Assembly: GCA_027943335.1 (NCBI GenBank)
Contig: BSBK01005648.1
Span: 1,229,001 to 1,293,000 of the forward strand
Source of the DNA: Chamaecyparis obtusa
Taxonomy: Eukaryota; Streptophyta; Pinopsida; Cupressales; Cupressaceae
Reading direction: 5' to 3'
DNA length: 64,000 bases
Shown: piece by piece, positions 33,894-46,319 of the stretch
How the letters are laid out: every line of letters begins with the position of its first letter
Numbering within the stretch: the first letter of the stretch is position 1
The notes under the pieces: generated by a model
Seen by the model: only the letters and a program-made list of their open reading frames with translations
The model's database searches: none
What the model was told of the DNA's origin: nothing
Made by a program: the position numbers and the translations under genes

Positions 33894-36800
33894 AACTGAT
33901 ACTACACAACATAAAACTAAAAGGGTTGAAAGGATTAAAAGGATTTAATTTTTGCAGAATATAACACATCCCAACTAGACATATATCAAGATAAAGTTTA
34001 CTTGTTCTAGATCAGTACCTTATCCATTGGGAAAATCATCTAATACACTACAAAATATAGAGACTGATTACTATTACTTCACCATAGGTCCAAATCATAA
34101 ATACAAATACCCAAAACCATACTACTTACAGAAATCCTTGTGCAAACCCTATGAACTTGTGTATCATCTAGAGCATATTTTAATCTAATTACAACCAAAA
34201 CTGAAGACAAATAACACATGCATAGATAAACTCCATACAAAGAATCATAAAATTCAAAACCCATAAAACTTGACACAGATGGAGAGAAATGGAACTAAAA
34301 ACTTGAATTAAGAACGAGGACCTAAGCCTCTACATACACCTTGCTTGAAGATTCAAAGCTACTTGACAATATGCAAGAAATCTACAACTTTCTACTTTAT
34401 CCTGATACAAAATGAACTGAACATGTCATACTCCTTGACTAAAGGTTCAAGATGTAACCTTGTGAACCAAAAAACCAGCAACCTCTGCAAATGGTCTTGG
34501 AAATCCATATATAGGATTGCAACAAGCTTAGGACCATTTAGGGCTTTTTTAGGGCAACACAGTCAACCCTAAGACTATCCAAAATATCTCAGACAAATCT
34601 GATACAAATTACATTCTAGAACATCTTTTTACAAAAAATTTGCATCTTTACCCAAATTTGATCTCAGAATACATATTCCATTACTGCTCTTACCAACTTT
34701 GTCAAATCTAATTTTTAACACTGCCATTGGATTCCTCATTTTGTACCAATTCTGAAAACATATAATACTTGTATATTTGGGTAAAAAATGAACCCTGGAC
34801 ATCATTCCCTGTGAGCAGCCTGCATAATTTAAATTTTTGATTTATTGATATAGTTGAAACTATACAAATTCAAATTTTAATATTTGCTACAGATTTGAAT
34901 TTTGAGGTGGGCCCCATGTGCCACATGGCACCATCTAATTCACTCACTAATCCACCTCATCTGCCTTGTCAAACCTGTCAGCACACCCTCTGCCACATGG
35001 TGCTCTCCGGTTGGCCTATCATGTTGACTGGGCACCTCTCTGCCAGCTCACCTTGGGACACATGTCAATATGTTGCTATGTCACCAAGGTTAACCAGTGA
35101 ACACCGTCATCTTAGTAGATTAGTGACAATCATCAGATCTACACGCATCTTGAGGCTGTCGACCAACTGTTTGTTTGACTGCTCCATCATCGCCAAGTGC
35201 CACATGTCACAACCTCATTCGGTTCATCATCCACCAAGCACTGATGTCATCAAATGACACGTGTCATCCTGTCAATAATTCACAATTCTATCTATCGAGT
35301 ACTTTCATCTCCACACTATAGTGATGACCGTCAATCTCCTGGCACATATCCCGAGGAAGTCGAGCAACTCCTATACACTGTACCAAAATTATCCTAGCTT
35401 TGTACAGGCCCGCAACCCATGTCACCCATCCACATCATTCATCAAATAGGCATCTTGATCCATGCGTGCATGAGAGAGCCCTCCAACTGGGCATTTGCTT
35501 TAGACATCAATGATATCGTCAGTTTTTCCCTGCAGCGTCAATGTGGGATTAAATATCTCCACTTTAATTAATTTTTTAGTCAAAATATGTAACTAATGGA
35601 CCAGCCGGCTGGGCCCATGCAAGTCTAACATGACCCACTCCACATGGCCCTCCCTCTCAACTCTTTACCACTTACTTGTTTGCCCTTTATTTTGAGCATT
35701 GTGAAAACATATTTTTGGCACATGTGGGACTAATGCCACAGTGCATTCCCCTGCAAATCATCCACGCCTTACATTACTTGGGGTCCCTCTGCAAAGTCAA
35801 TACCCCTTTGAGAAATAATACACACCAAAATCCACATGCCCTGCTCCCAAATGGAGAGTGCACAGCATTAGGAGTATAGCGGCCTCACCTTGAAAATATT
35901 ATATTTAGTGGGGGGCACATGGGGTTAAGATCTCCCACAAAGACCTCACACAAACCCCAGAAGGCTCATGATTTTTGTATGAGAGCTCACACAGGTCATG
36001 CAAAATCTCAAACAAATATATGTAGCATCATTACGTGTTGTGTGCTGCCTCCAATGATATTGGCAACTTCTCCCTTTCGGCTAAAAAAGTTTTCACCCTG
36101 CTGCATGAGGAGCACCTAGCTTGTCTGGAGCGTGAGTGCACCTTGCATGAGACAGTCTGTAGCTTACGTTGGAAAATGCATGCTGCTTTAGATAAAAGTT
36201 TGCATGATATTACATGGCACACACACCCCATTCAAAGGCAGCTCTCTCTTTTTGAAGTATCTCTGTGCCTGGCCTCTAGATCCTCTGTGATTGACTTAAT
36301 CTCAGTAGCCCTTTTTTAAATTCCTTTATTGATTTTGAAGCTCTGGATTGCACTCAACTTCTCCCTACATAATGTGCAAAGTCCTTGAGATGGCAGTACA
36401 TACACCGTTAACTGCACACACACCTCCAAATCTATACATGCACCCCCCCTTTCATTTGTTCAAACAACAAACTATCTAGAGGCCCACGCAGGCCTTAAGG
36501 AAGGCTTACACAACTCCCTAGGATGTTGCATGAGACCCTTAAAATGATGTGCAGCACAATTGGTGGAGACAAAATTTAACAAATGAAGAATATAGAAGGT
36601 GCGTGCAATCTCTGCTTGAAACGCCCAACACATATAAATGATGTATTCAGAATTATAATGGCTAGTGCAACCAATGTATTGGGTGAGCACAAAGTATATC
36701 TCACCCCCTTCAATCTTATACTTACCCCAATGAGACACGCCCAGCAATGACAAAGGTGTGGATGAGGAAATTTTATGGGAGTGTCTTACATACCCAAACA

Positions 36801-36933
36801 ATGCATGAGTTCCATTGTTGCAAAAAGTATCTGGCTTGTTCCCAAGTCATAGAACCGGTTATCAAAGAGTAAGAGCCCCAAGCCGCACTACAAGTGTTAA
36901 TCCACAACATCCTTTGAAAGAATAGGGGGTTGT
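33894..36933. other. Unassigned sequence left of element E
   Basis: 33894-34870 is AT-rich with no supported frame. 34880-36930 is clearly richer in C and G, with repeated CCACATG and ACACGTGTC-type words (about 34918, 35202, 35263). Short frames exist on both strands but look random in composition. It may be low-copy DNA, a decayed LTR or part of D; nothing decides. Confidence 0.4.
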
Positions 36934-38195
36934 TGTAATACCCCAAAAATGGGCTATAAGTTCATTAATCTTCTATATCAACAATTCAAATGAAATCAAC
37001 ATTAAAGTCCTAACCTAAGGCACATCTAAACATCATCGAATCCTAATTGATTATCTTAAATTCTGCATCAGGGAATATTCCTAGCAATATTCCTAATTAT
37101 CTTAATTATCTTTAATTTAATGATTATTTGGCAATAAATCACATTTATCCTAAGTTTGATTAATTGAATATTTTCATATTTAATTAATTAGATTTAATAT
37201 CTTGCCACTTAATTGTGTAATTAAATTTAATTCTATCTATTATTAATTGTATTATTTAATTTTGACAATAAATCTAATATCTTATGAATAATTGATTAAA
37301 TTTTTATTTAATTAATTAAAGCAAGTTGTCATTATTTGATAATATAGTTTTTAATAAAAGTTTGATTAAATAATTGATTAACCCATAAATCAATTATTTA
37401 TTTTCAAAAATCAGTTAAGTTGAGCATAAATCACTTTATTTATTTAATTAATTCATAATTATTATGCACATTCAAAAGAAACAGTTAAACTCCAAATTAG
37501 AAAATCAATGCAAAGTGTTGACTTTTTAGAACTCAACATCCTTTTGGAGTTCAAAAAGCTGATCTAAACTCTAATTTGAGTTAAAAAGCTATTTTTGCAT
37601 GATTTGCATGTTTTTGTGAATTAAATTATCTTTATTATCAAATAACTCAAAAATCAAGCTGAGTTAATTTGAGTGATTTATGGCTTTCTTCCATGCACCT
37701 CCAAAGCCCTAGATTTCTATAAATCAAGGCTTTAGGTCTTCACAATTCATCTCTCAAATCTACAGAATCTCATATTTTTGCACAATCACGCTAGAGAATT
37801 GCAATTGGAAGGATCAAAGCTTATTGCAAATCAACATTGTTGTGAGATCACTTTTGTTTTCATATTATTGTTAGATCAATTCATAGCATATCAGTTTTTA
37901 CATATCATAGATTTCATATCATTTTTCATATTATTGCATAGAAAATATCAAAAAAAAAAATAGATTAATTGCATTCAATTCATATCTAGATCAATTGCAT
38001 TCAAATCCTTCATTTAGGTATCGTCTAGGTCACTGATCTCGATAACAATCTGAGAACATCAATCTCACACCTACTAGAAGGCAGTAAATCACTTGGTTAA
38101 ATTAGATTTCAATTTTGCATGATTTTGATTTTTGCTAACCTCTAATGTTTTACTGAAGTGTCATGTCTACAGATCAGATACAATTTTCACACACA
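36934..38195 (+). repeat. Element E 5' LTR
   Basis: TGTAATACCCC...TTCACACACA, matching 46320-47568 and, inverted and more diverged, 61023-62203. It has very AT-rich U3 with many TTAATTAA-like words and a TATA box. Confidence 0.93.
37718..37724 (+). promoter_or_regulatory. TATA box in element E LTR
   Basis: TATAAAT in the context TTTCTATAAATCAAGG, conserved in the 3' LTR (about 47104). The transcript would start near 37750. Confidence 0.55.
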
Positions 38196-38201
38196 TATTT
38201 C

Positions 38202-38219
38202 TGGTGCCCACCGTGGGGC
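38202..38219 (+). other. Primer binding site of element E
   Basis: TGGTGCCCACCGTGGGGC lies six bases after the LTR, in the place and style of Tat-lineage primer sites. It is G/C-rich unlike its surroundings. The tRNA is not assigned. Confidence 0.75.
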
Positions 38220-39663
38220 AAAAGTCAACTATGCCTACCCTGGAAATAATGTTGTCATCAATATGGTTGAACCATGTCTCCCTGAAAGTTGCAATGTCAT
38301 CACAATTGTACGAAGAGACAGAGATCATTCCTCAGCTAATGCAGTTACTCAATCATAGGCTCCAATGCATTTGAAAGGACAAATCCCAGATTCATCAAAT
38401 GTCCCTAAGGTGCCCTTCAATCTTTCATCTGCTTCTAAATAGAAGGTTGCTTCCAAATCTTCCAATCCAAAGGATACAAGGCCTACGTCTTATAGCATTG
38501 TTCAACAACTCCAGTACACTAATGCGAAAATCTCCATGTTTGAGTTGCTTTGAATATATCCAGCTCATAGAGCCATTCTCGATAAAGCTTTGCTTGGTTC
38601 CAATGTTCTTGATGACCTTGATTTAGACAGGTTCCAGACTATGGTTGGACATCTTACATCTCCACAATATATCTCCTTTTCAAAGGAAGATGACAACTCC
38701 TTGAGTCACCCACATAATCAGCCTTTTCATATAGAAGTCTTGATCTAGAACCGTAGAGTCAAACGTGTGTTGATAGATGGGGGCGCTGGCCTAAACATTT
38801 GTTCTTACAGCTTGATCACACAATTGGGATTTTCAGAATTGGCTATTGATCCTCGAAAGAAGATCACCATAAAAGCCTATGATGAACAAGAAAGATCTTC
38901 TAAAGGCACCATTGTCTTACCTATCAGAGCAGGTCCAGTTATCGAAGATACCATCTGACAAGTGCTTGATCTACCTTTGGCTTACAACATTCTTCTAGGG
39001 AGGCCATGGATACATGAAATGCAAGCTATTCCTTCTACATACCATGAATGTTTGAAGTTTCCTTATGAAGGAGTAGAGGTTACTATCCCTGTGGATCTGA
39101 ATACAACTTGCAACACCTTGAAGGAAAGTGTAGATAAGCTTGTGCCTAATAACAAAGAATCTCCCTTTGAACCAACTAAAGAAGCATCCACATCTAAAAT
39201 GGAAGATCTTTCCAAAGAGGTTAATATCAAAGAAAATAGTATGTGAGAATATACTATTGAGCTAGTCTTATCTTTGACATCTCTGCCTATCTCACCTAAG
39301 TCTTATGGGAAATCTTTGAAACAATCCAAACCAGACTCTAAAGAACCTCTGAAAGCGTATAAAAATAATTTTGTAGCAGAACAAGTATCCAAGCAAGAAT
39401 TTGAAGAGGATGAGGTTGTGCTATCATGGCTGTACAAAGATGAACCTGAATCTCAAGTTGTTCAAACTGGTGACTCTGTAGTATCCAAACTCCCTTCCAA
39501 GTCATATGGTCTAGGAGATAAATTAATAGCTAAGATGGGATATTCAGGTAAAGGACCTCTAGGAATCAAAGGAAAAGGTCTTGAGGTACCTCTCCCACAT
39601 ACTGGTAGAGAAAATAAAAACAAAGTTGGCTTAGGCTTTAAGAAGAAATCACCTCAAAAGTAA
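38220..39663 (+). pseudogene. Element E gag remnant, protease and G-patch
   Basis: The first 500 bases hold only the tail normally found between gag and protease (SYSIVQQLQYTNAKISMFEL, SHRAILDKALLGSNV). The gag core and zinc knuckle are gone. The protease has LIDGGAGLNICSYSLIT (Asp codon 38776-38778; D-G-G in place of D-T/S-G) and YNILLGRPWIHEMQAIPSTY. An acidic spacer precedes a Gly-rich G-patch-like domain (39502-39642: YGLGDKLIAKMGYSGKGPLG, KVGLGF). G-patches bind nucleic acid in other proteins. Stops are TAG at expected Gln and TGA at expected Arg (DTI*QVLD, NSM*EYTI). Confidence 0.85.
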
Positions 39664-40990
39664 TTGCTCTCATGTCATAGAGCAGATCGCACCAGGGGAA
39701 CCTCTTCTTAAGAGAGAAGAAACAAAACCATCAGATAGTGATTCAGATAGTTTAGAACTCATCCCCTATGAAAAATTTCCTAAAGAGATCAAAGACCTTC
39801 TTGATGATAAAGATGATCCTATCAAGAGAATTAATGTAGTAGAAACACAAGAACCTACTATCAATCAAGAGATAGTTACAACACAAGAACCAGCTAATCT
39901 TGAAAACAATCAAGAAGAGGGAAGTGGTAGTGATTTTGAGACAGATTCTCATGAGTATGAATACAAATCAAAATCTGAGGGTAAGCCTTCTTGGGGTATT
40001 CACCCTGACTTTACTCATGTTCTAAGATTTCCTAGAGATCCTAAATTAGAAGATGAATCTAATGACTATGAATGGGGAGTCATCCCAGAACTAGATGAGC
40101 TTATCATAGAGAAACATGTTGATGCTATTCACCAATATGCACCTCAAACCAATGTAAGTCTAGAGCAAAATGATGAACCTATCGAGTCTGATCCACCTAT
40201 GGCTGAATTGGACTCCCACGATGACATTGAGCCTATTCATGAATTGGATGTCTTAAGTTGTAGTATCACCTTTGAACTCAAGCATCAGATTAGGACCAAT
40301 GATGACAGATCCATATCCGTAAACACTATCTCCCAATCTTTCCCTACTTTGACTATCAAATATCCAGAACTTATTGATCAAACCTCCACGAATCCGAGCC
40401 ATGGTATTTATACCTTCCCGAATGACTATGCCCTTTCTTACTACCTCAATGCAGTTGAGCCTATGAGGAATTCCATCAATGAACCAAGCGTCAACATGAC
40501 TGAGTCAGACATCAAATATCTTAGTCAGAAAAACAAGAGTAAAAAGAAAAAGAAAAAGAGTTCTGAGGGTGAAAACCACTTTGTGGCAATCTTAGAACCT
40601 ACAAAAGTAAAAATAAAAGACATATCTGAAGGTGAAAACCTCTCTGAGGTGCCTAAGGATGAGATATTTGATGTCCTTCTAAGTCATTTACAGGATAGAT
40701 CTCCAGTTCTAATTGAGCCCACCCAATCCATCAATTTGGGTACAATAGAGGAACCACAATTGGTACATGTAGCACAATCATTATTAGAATAAGAGAAGAA
40801 AAATTTTACAACATTCCTAACAGAGAAGAAGATCAACTTTGCAAGGAAATATTTGGACATGCTAGGATTGGATCCTAATCTCATAATGCATCATTTATCT
40901 ATTGCTCCAAATGTCAAACCTGTCAAGCAAAAGTTGAGAAAGATGCATCCTCATGTTGCACTCTTGGTAAAAGCTGAATTAGAGAAGCTT
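39664..40990 (+). pseudogene. Element E protease-RT linker
   Basis: A long charged spacer in a new frame. It is Glu/Asp-rich (YEKFPKEIKDLLDDKDD, EEGSGSDFETDSHEYEY) and then has repeated SEGENHFVAILEP and SEGENLSEVPKDEI units with a Lys-rich run (KSKKKKKKSS). It continues toward the RT with HLSIAPNVKPVKQKLRKMHP, the typical entry to gypsy RT. The single stop in this part is TAA at LLE*EKK. It has no fold that I recognise. Confidence 0.65.
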
Positions 40991-42778
40991 CTGAAAGCCA
41001 AATTCATCTGAGTTATTGACTATGCAGAGTGGATCTCTAATATTGTACCTATTTCTAAACTAGATGGTTCAATCAGAGTGTGCACAGACTTTAGAGATGT
41101 GAATAGAGCATGCCCTAAGGATGATTTTCCACTACCGAACATTGATATGATAGTGGATATTACTGCGGGTTTCAAGATGTATTCCTTGATGGATGGTTTC
41201 TCTGGATATAACCAAATAAAAATTGCTCCAGAGGATCAAGAGAAAACTACTTTCACATGTGCATGGGGAACCTTCTATTGGAATGTCATGCCATTTGGGC
41301 TTAAAAATGTTGGTGCTACATATCAAAGAGCAATGACATCTATTTTCCATGACATGATGCATCAAACCATGGAAGATTATGTTGATGACACATTAGCAAA
41401 ATCTATGATCAGGACTGAACATCTAAAGGACTTGAGCATGATCCTAGATAGAATGGAAAGGTTTAGTCTCTGACTAAATCCTAAGAAGTGTGCTTTTGGT
41501 GTCACTTCCAGAAATCTCTTAGGATACATAGTTTCAAAGAAGGGCATTGAAGTTGATCTAGCTAAAGTCAACACTATAATAGAGATGCAACCTCCCAAGA
41601 ATATAAGTCAAATGAGGACATTGCAAGGAAGAGTTCAATCTATCAGAAGATTCTTATCACAGCTAGCGGACATATCATAGCCTTTTACAAAAACATTACA
41701 TAAAGGTGTGACCTTTGCATGGAATGAAGAATGTGAGAAAAAATTTAACCATATCAAGACGTATCTATCCAATCCACCTATCTTGATGCCTCCTATTCAT
41801 GGGAAGCCATTGATCTTATATGTCTCCGCAACAGATACATCATTGGGGGCATTGCTAGCACAGCATGTTGAGAACAAAAAGGAAAGAGCTATATACTATA
41901 TCAATAGGACATTGGTTTCATATGAGAAGAACTATTCAATGATCGAGAAAGCTTGTCTAGCTGTGATCTTTGCATCACAAAAACTGAGACACTACATGTT
42001 AGCTCATACCACACAATTGGTAGCTAAAATTGATCCCCTCAAGTACCTACTAAGCAAAGCTTCCCTCACAGGTAGATTAGCTAAATGGGTTATGCTCTTA
42101 AGTGAATTTGACATTGAATACATGGAAAGAAAAGCTATAAAAGGATAGGTTATTGCTGATCAATTAGTAGATGCACCTATGATTGCTAATACACCACTAC
42201 AAATGGAATTCCCAGATTCCTCTATCATGCATCTTTCTTCTAGAGAATGGCAATTATTCTTTGATGGCTCCTACACACAGAATGGCTCCGGGGTAGGCAT
42301 ATTGTTCATAACTCCTCAAGGATACTCAATCCCCAAAGCATTTCGATTAAAGTTTCCTTGCATGAACAATATTGTGGAATATGAAGCCCTTTTGAATGGT
42401 ATGAAACTAGCAATTGAATGGAGAGTAACAAAGCTACACATTCATGGAGACTCTCAACTTGTTATTCATCAAGTCAATGATGTGTACCAAACTAAAGATG
42501 GAAAGCTCATTCCTTACAAGAGAATGGTAGATGATCTTAAGAAATATTTCATATCTATCACATTTGAGCAAATTCCTAGAACGGAGAACAAGGCTATCGA
42601 TGCAATGGCAACACTATCTACTTTATTACAGCAGCCTGAACATGAGCTATGCCATGAGTTCCTAGTGGAAGCACTATCTTATCCTGCATATGACTCCCCT
42701 AAAACTTGCATAATCTACACTATTGTTGGTCATGATCCATCCAGATACAAAGACCTCTTTTCCTATCTCCAAGACTAA
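40991..42778 (+). pseudogene. Element E reverse transcriptase and two RNase H domains
   Basis: The RT holds CTDFRDVNRACPKDDFPLPN, MDGFSGYNQIKIAPEDQEKT, VMPFGLKNVGATYQRAM and the catalytic YVDD (41378-41389). The first RNase H (41708-42148) has LYVSATDTSLGALLAQ, where the usual Asp is Ala-Thr-Asp shifted, and AIYYINRTLVSYEKNYSMIE. The second, archaeal-type RNase H (about 42239-42640) has WQLFFDGSYTQNGSGVGILF, IVEYEALLNGMKLA and HGDSQLVIHQV. The double RNase H places E in Tat. Stops: TGA at FSL*LNPKK, TAG at DIS*PFT and IKG*VIAD, TAA at LQD*IIP. Confidence 0.92.
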
Positions 42779-43998
42779 ATCATTCCCGATACCTTCAACC
42801 GCCATGAAAAGAGATACCTTATCCGTAATGCCTCCTGATATGTCATCATTGGTCACGATCTATACAAACGAGGTCTAGATGGTACACTACTTAGATGTTT
42901 AGAATGGGAAGAGTCTCAACGTGCATTAGAGGAAGTCCATGATGGTATTTGTGGGTCACACTCGAATGGTTTAACACTAGCTTGAAAACTTATTAGGGCT
43001 AGGTACTACTGGCCTGAAATGGAGAAAGAGGCCATCAAATTTGCTAAGAATTGTCAAAAGTGTCAAGTACATGGCAACCTAATTCATGCTCCAGGGAGGG
43101 ATCTATTCCCCTTTACAACACAATGGCCTTTCCATCAATGGGCATTTGATCTTATCGGGATGATTCATCCTCATTCTTCTAACAGACATACCCATATAAT
43201 CATAGCCATAGATTATTTTACAAAATGGGTAGAAGTGGTCCCTTTGACACAAGCAACGGGAAAGCAGATATCGATGTTCATCTTAAACTATATCATATGC
43301 AGATATGGGATCCCTCATTCCATAATCACAGATAATGGTGGGAAATTTAGGAATAAAGACCTAGATGATCTATGTGCCAAATTTAAGATCACCCAACATT
43401 GGTCTTCTATCTACTATCCACAAGGGAATGGCCAAGCAGAGGCTTCCAACAAAAATCTATTGAAGATCTTGCACCGAACAGTTAATAAAATAGGAAGAGA
43501 CTGGCATCTCATGATCAATCCAGCTCTCTGGGCCTACAGAACAAGTATCAAAACACCTATTGGGGCTACACATTTCACTTTAGTTTATGGGTCTGAAGCG
43601 GTACTACCTATTGAGGTTGAAATCCCATCACTTAGAATTAGAATTCATGGTCTAGTAACTGATGATGACTACAGAGTGTCTAGGTTACAAGAACTAGAAC
43701 TACTAGATGAGCGCAGACAAGCAGCGTATGATCATCTCAGAGTATACCAGAAGAGAATGTCTAGAGGCTAAAACAAGAAAGTTAGACACGGAGAATTTCA
43801 GGTTGGTGATCTAGTCTTGAGAGAAAATCCTAAAAATCAATCTCATCAAGAACACAAGGGGAAGTTTGAACCCAATTGGCTGGGTCCCTTTGTAATCACT
43901 GCTACTTTTGGCTCTGGTGCCTATCAACTCCCAATGACTGAAGGAGAATAGCTCCGAGAACCAATCAACATTCTCCATCTGAAGAAATTCTACGCCTA
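42779..43998 (+). pseudogene. Element E integrase
   Basis: The zinc-binding part includes VHDGICGSHSNGLTLA and CQKCQVHGNLI. The core shows FDLIGMIHPHSSNRHTHIII, AIDYFTKWVEVV, ITDNGGKFRNKDLDDLCAKF, YYPQGNGQAEASNKNLLKIL and LWAYRTSIKTPIGATHFTLV. All three catalytic acids are visible. The SH3-like tail reads FQVGDLVLRENPKNQ...KFEPNWLGPFVI and ends INILHLKKFYA. Stops: TGA at NAS*YVII and TLA*KLIR, TAA at SRG*NKK, TAG at TEGE*LRE. The core stays open from 43019 to 43769. Confidence 0.92.
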
Positions 43999-46319
43999 AG
44001 GCATTCAGTCTATGGTAAAATGTCCTAAAAAAAATCTTTAAAAATTAAAAAATATCAAAAATTCAAAAAAATTGAAAAATGAAAAAAAAAAGTGCCTTGG
44101 TGAAAACTTGGAAACAGGTGCCTTGGTAGAAAAAATAGAATCTCTGCCAAGATGGTGAAAACCCGGCAAACGGGCACCTCTTGTTCAAAATGCTCCATCT
44201 ATCAGCGCAATCTTGATCTTTCCCAGCTTTCAGTCTTGCTTTAGTTTGTACATATCTCCTGGTTTGTTCCTACATTCCTATTTTCAATAAGTCAGTTTGT
44301 ACACCAATCTGCTCAAGCGTCTGTATCTTATCAATGCTTAACACTTGGGGATAATGTCATATCCTATGGTTTCCAGTATATCTTAGACGTATCATATCCA
44401 GTCAGAGTCCTTTGAAGCTTCATGTGAGTCAGTCAGTCAGTCTTGTCTCCAAAAATGATTTTGCATCTACAACAATGCAATCAAACATCAAACTGAAAAC
44501 AATCTATGCTTTTTTCATGCTTTTATCTCCTTGTATGCTTACTGATTCGCATTGATATTTTTGCATATTGTGTCCCTTTGAGCTCTTCGATGATGTCCTT
44601 TATAGGATTTAGAGAGTGATGACTGGGGGCATAATCTTTTCTTTATTTTCTGCTTTAATGTGAAAATCTAACAACTTTGAAAATTCTAGATTGAAATGGT
44701 GTCCGACTGTAAGAGCCTCTATCTCAAATTGGATGGCCATGCGTACCTCGACCATTGATAACCGGAAAATTCAAGGAAGTTTGATCTAACTATTGTCTTT
44801 TTGAGTGAGTTCTTTCTCCTACTGTGAAATGTGATCTTACCTAAGGATGTGAATGATAAAGGGTCACTACAGGTAATTCACATTGGATTTAGAATAATCT
44901 CTTGGTTGTTTGATGTGTTTGTCATGCAAGGCATATTCAGGTCATCATGACGTTTATGTTTTGATGCTTATACAAATTTCTATATCAAAATGGACATGAT
45001 ATTCAAGTCATCCTGGTGTTTGTGCCTTGGTGCTTATATCTAATCCGACATTCCAAAAACAAAATCAATATTCATATATCCATGGTTGTTGACCAGTGGG
45101 TGTTGTATTGATTCTTGCGCATACAAATCAATATTCATATGTCTATGGTTTTTTTAGCTAGTGGGCATTGTATTGATTTATCTGGTTACCTAAAAGTTCA
45201 ATGATGATAACAAATCGACACATGATCAGTGACTAGGTCCTAGGTCTTAGGTTGCATTTCATTTTGTATGTCTCTTTGCATTTTGCATGTTTGCATGATC
45301 TCACAATGGCTAAACGAACTTCAATGCTTAAACAATTCTCCACTCGCATCTTCAAATCTAACAAGAGCTAAATCTCACATGAAGGTTCCTCCAATGAAAC
45401 AGCAAGTAGAATCCTTTTTCGAGATCAAAATTCAAATCTGAGATCGTTTAGTATGTCAAAATCGTGATTTAAAATTTTTGGGCCTAGGACAGTCTACTGC
45501 TTGCATAATCGACCTTCCATCATCACAAAAATCTAGTATTCAACTTAACTTATTATCTAACATCAAACTATCAAAATTTCAACTTGGTCAACTATGGTCA
45601 ACTCATGGTTTAACCTAGTCAAACTTGGTCTTTTGGGACCTTCCAACAATGCAGAATGTGTTCTTGAACATGTATAACCACTTTTCCAATCAATTAACAT
45701 GCTTCTAAACTCTCAACGCTGACTTTTCTTGTCAGATTTCAATTTTAATCCCAAAGGGGGCATGGTATTGCACATCATTCAAAGTCTGTAAATCAAATTC
45801 TATCAATCTTTCCTCAGTAATCAAGACAACAACCACATCTAGTTATTGATTCATCAAAACACCTCATCGCTTGGGGCAAATATATCATCACTTGGGGCAT
45901 ATTAGATTCATTAAGATCCATATCAATCTGGTATTCTCCTAATCTTGTAAACTGTATCAGTTTTTGCAACCATCGGATCATAGTGTTCTTTCCTTGGTTT
46001 TTCGGAAACTGAAGGATTCGGATGTGATACCTGCTAGTTTTGCTAAGACAATCGAGCCTAGAACCGGTCACTCACTTCTTTGCAATCCTAAGGTTTGGAA
46101 TCAGACATTTTGACACTTTTTCACAATCATAGGTTAATTTTCTGTTATAGTGAACATTATCTTTGGTCATTCAGGACCTATTATCTCCATATCAAATCAA
46201 TATCAATCAACTTCGATCTCATATCAATTATCAATTTCAAACATCAGTTTCATATCTTTATCAAACACAGACTATCTTTGAACCACTGCGCTTCGCACAA
46301 TAATTCAAAGAGGGAAAAA
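43999..46319 (+). other. Element E 3' non-coding region and polypurine tract
   Basis: About 2.3 kb after integrase without a plus-strand domain, typical for Tat elements. It holds a short tandem-like pair (gtgccttggtgaaaactt at about 44091) and long near-repeats around 44930-45180. The polypurine tract aaagagggaaaaa (46307-46319) abuts the 3' LTR. An antisense frame lies inside. Confidence 0.75.
45814..46071 (-). CDS. Short antisense reading frame in element E, shared with element G
   Basis: An 85-residue frame on the strand opposite to the element. It resembles the 86-residue frame at 62447-62707 of element G along its whole length, with shared blocks KLIQFTRL, EYQIDMDLNES and FDES, the same ending (CLDY) and matching start and stop. 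Some Tat elements are known to carry an antisense gene between pol and the 3' LTR. This could be its remnant. No domain is recognised. It could also be a by-product of DNA similarity between copies. Confidence 0.4.
   Translation of the reverse strand: MTGSRLDCLSKTSRYHIRILQFPKNQGKNTMIRWLQKLIQFTRLGEYQIDMDLNESNMPQVMIYLPQAMRCFDESITRCGCCLDY

Noticed and set aside
36035..36801. Frames of 94 (plus) and 109 (minus) codons in the G/C-richer stretch
   Set aside because: No recognisable motif and no second copy to support them. The region simply has fewer stops because of its composition.
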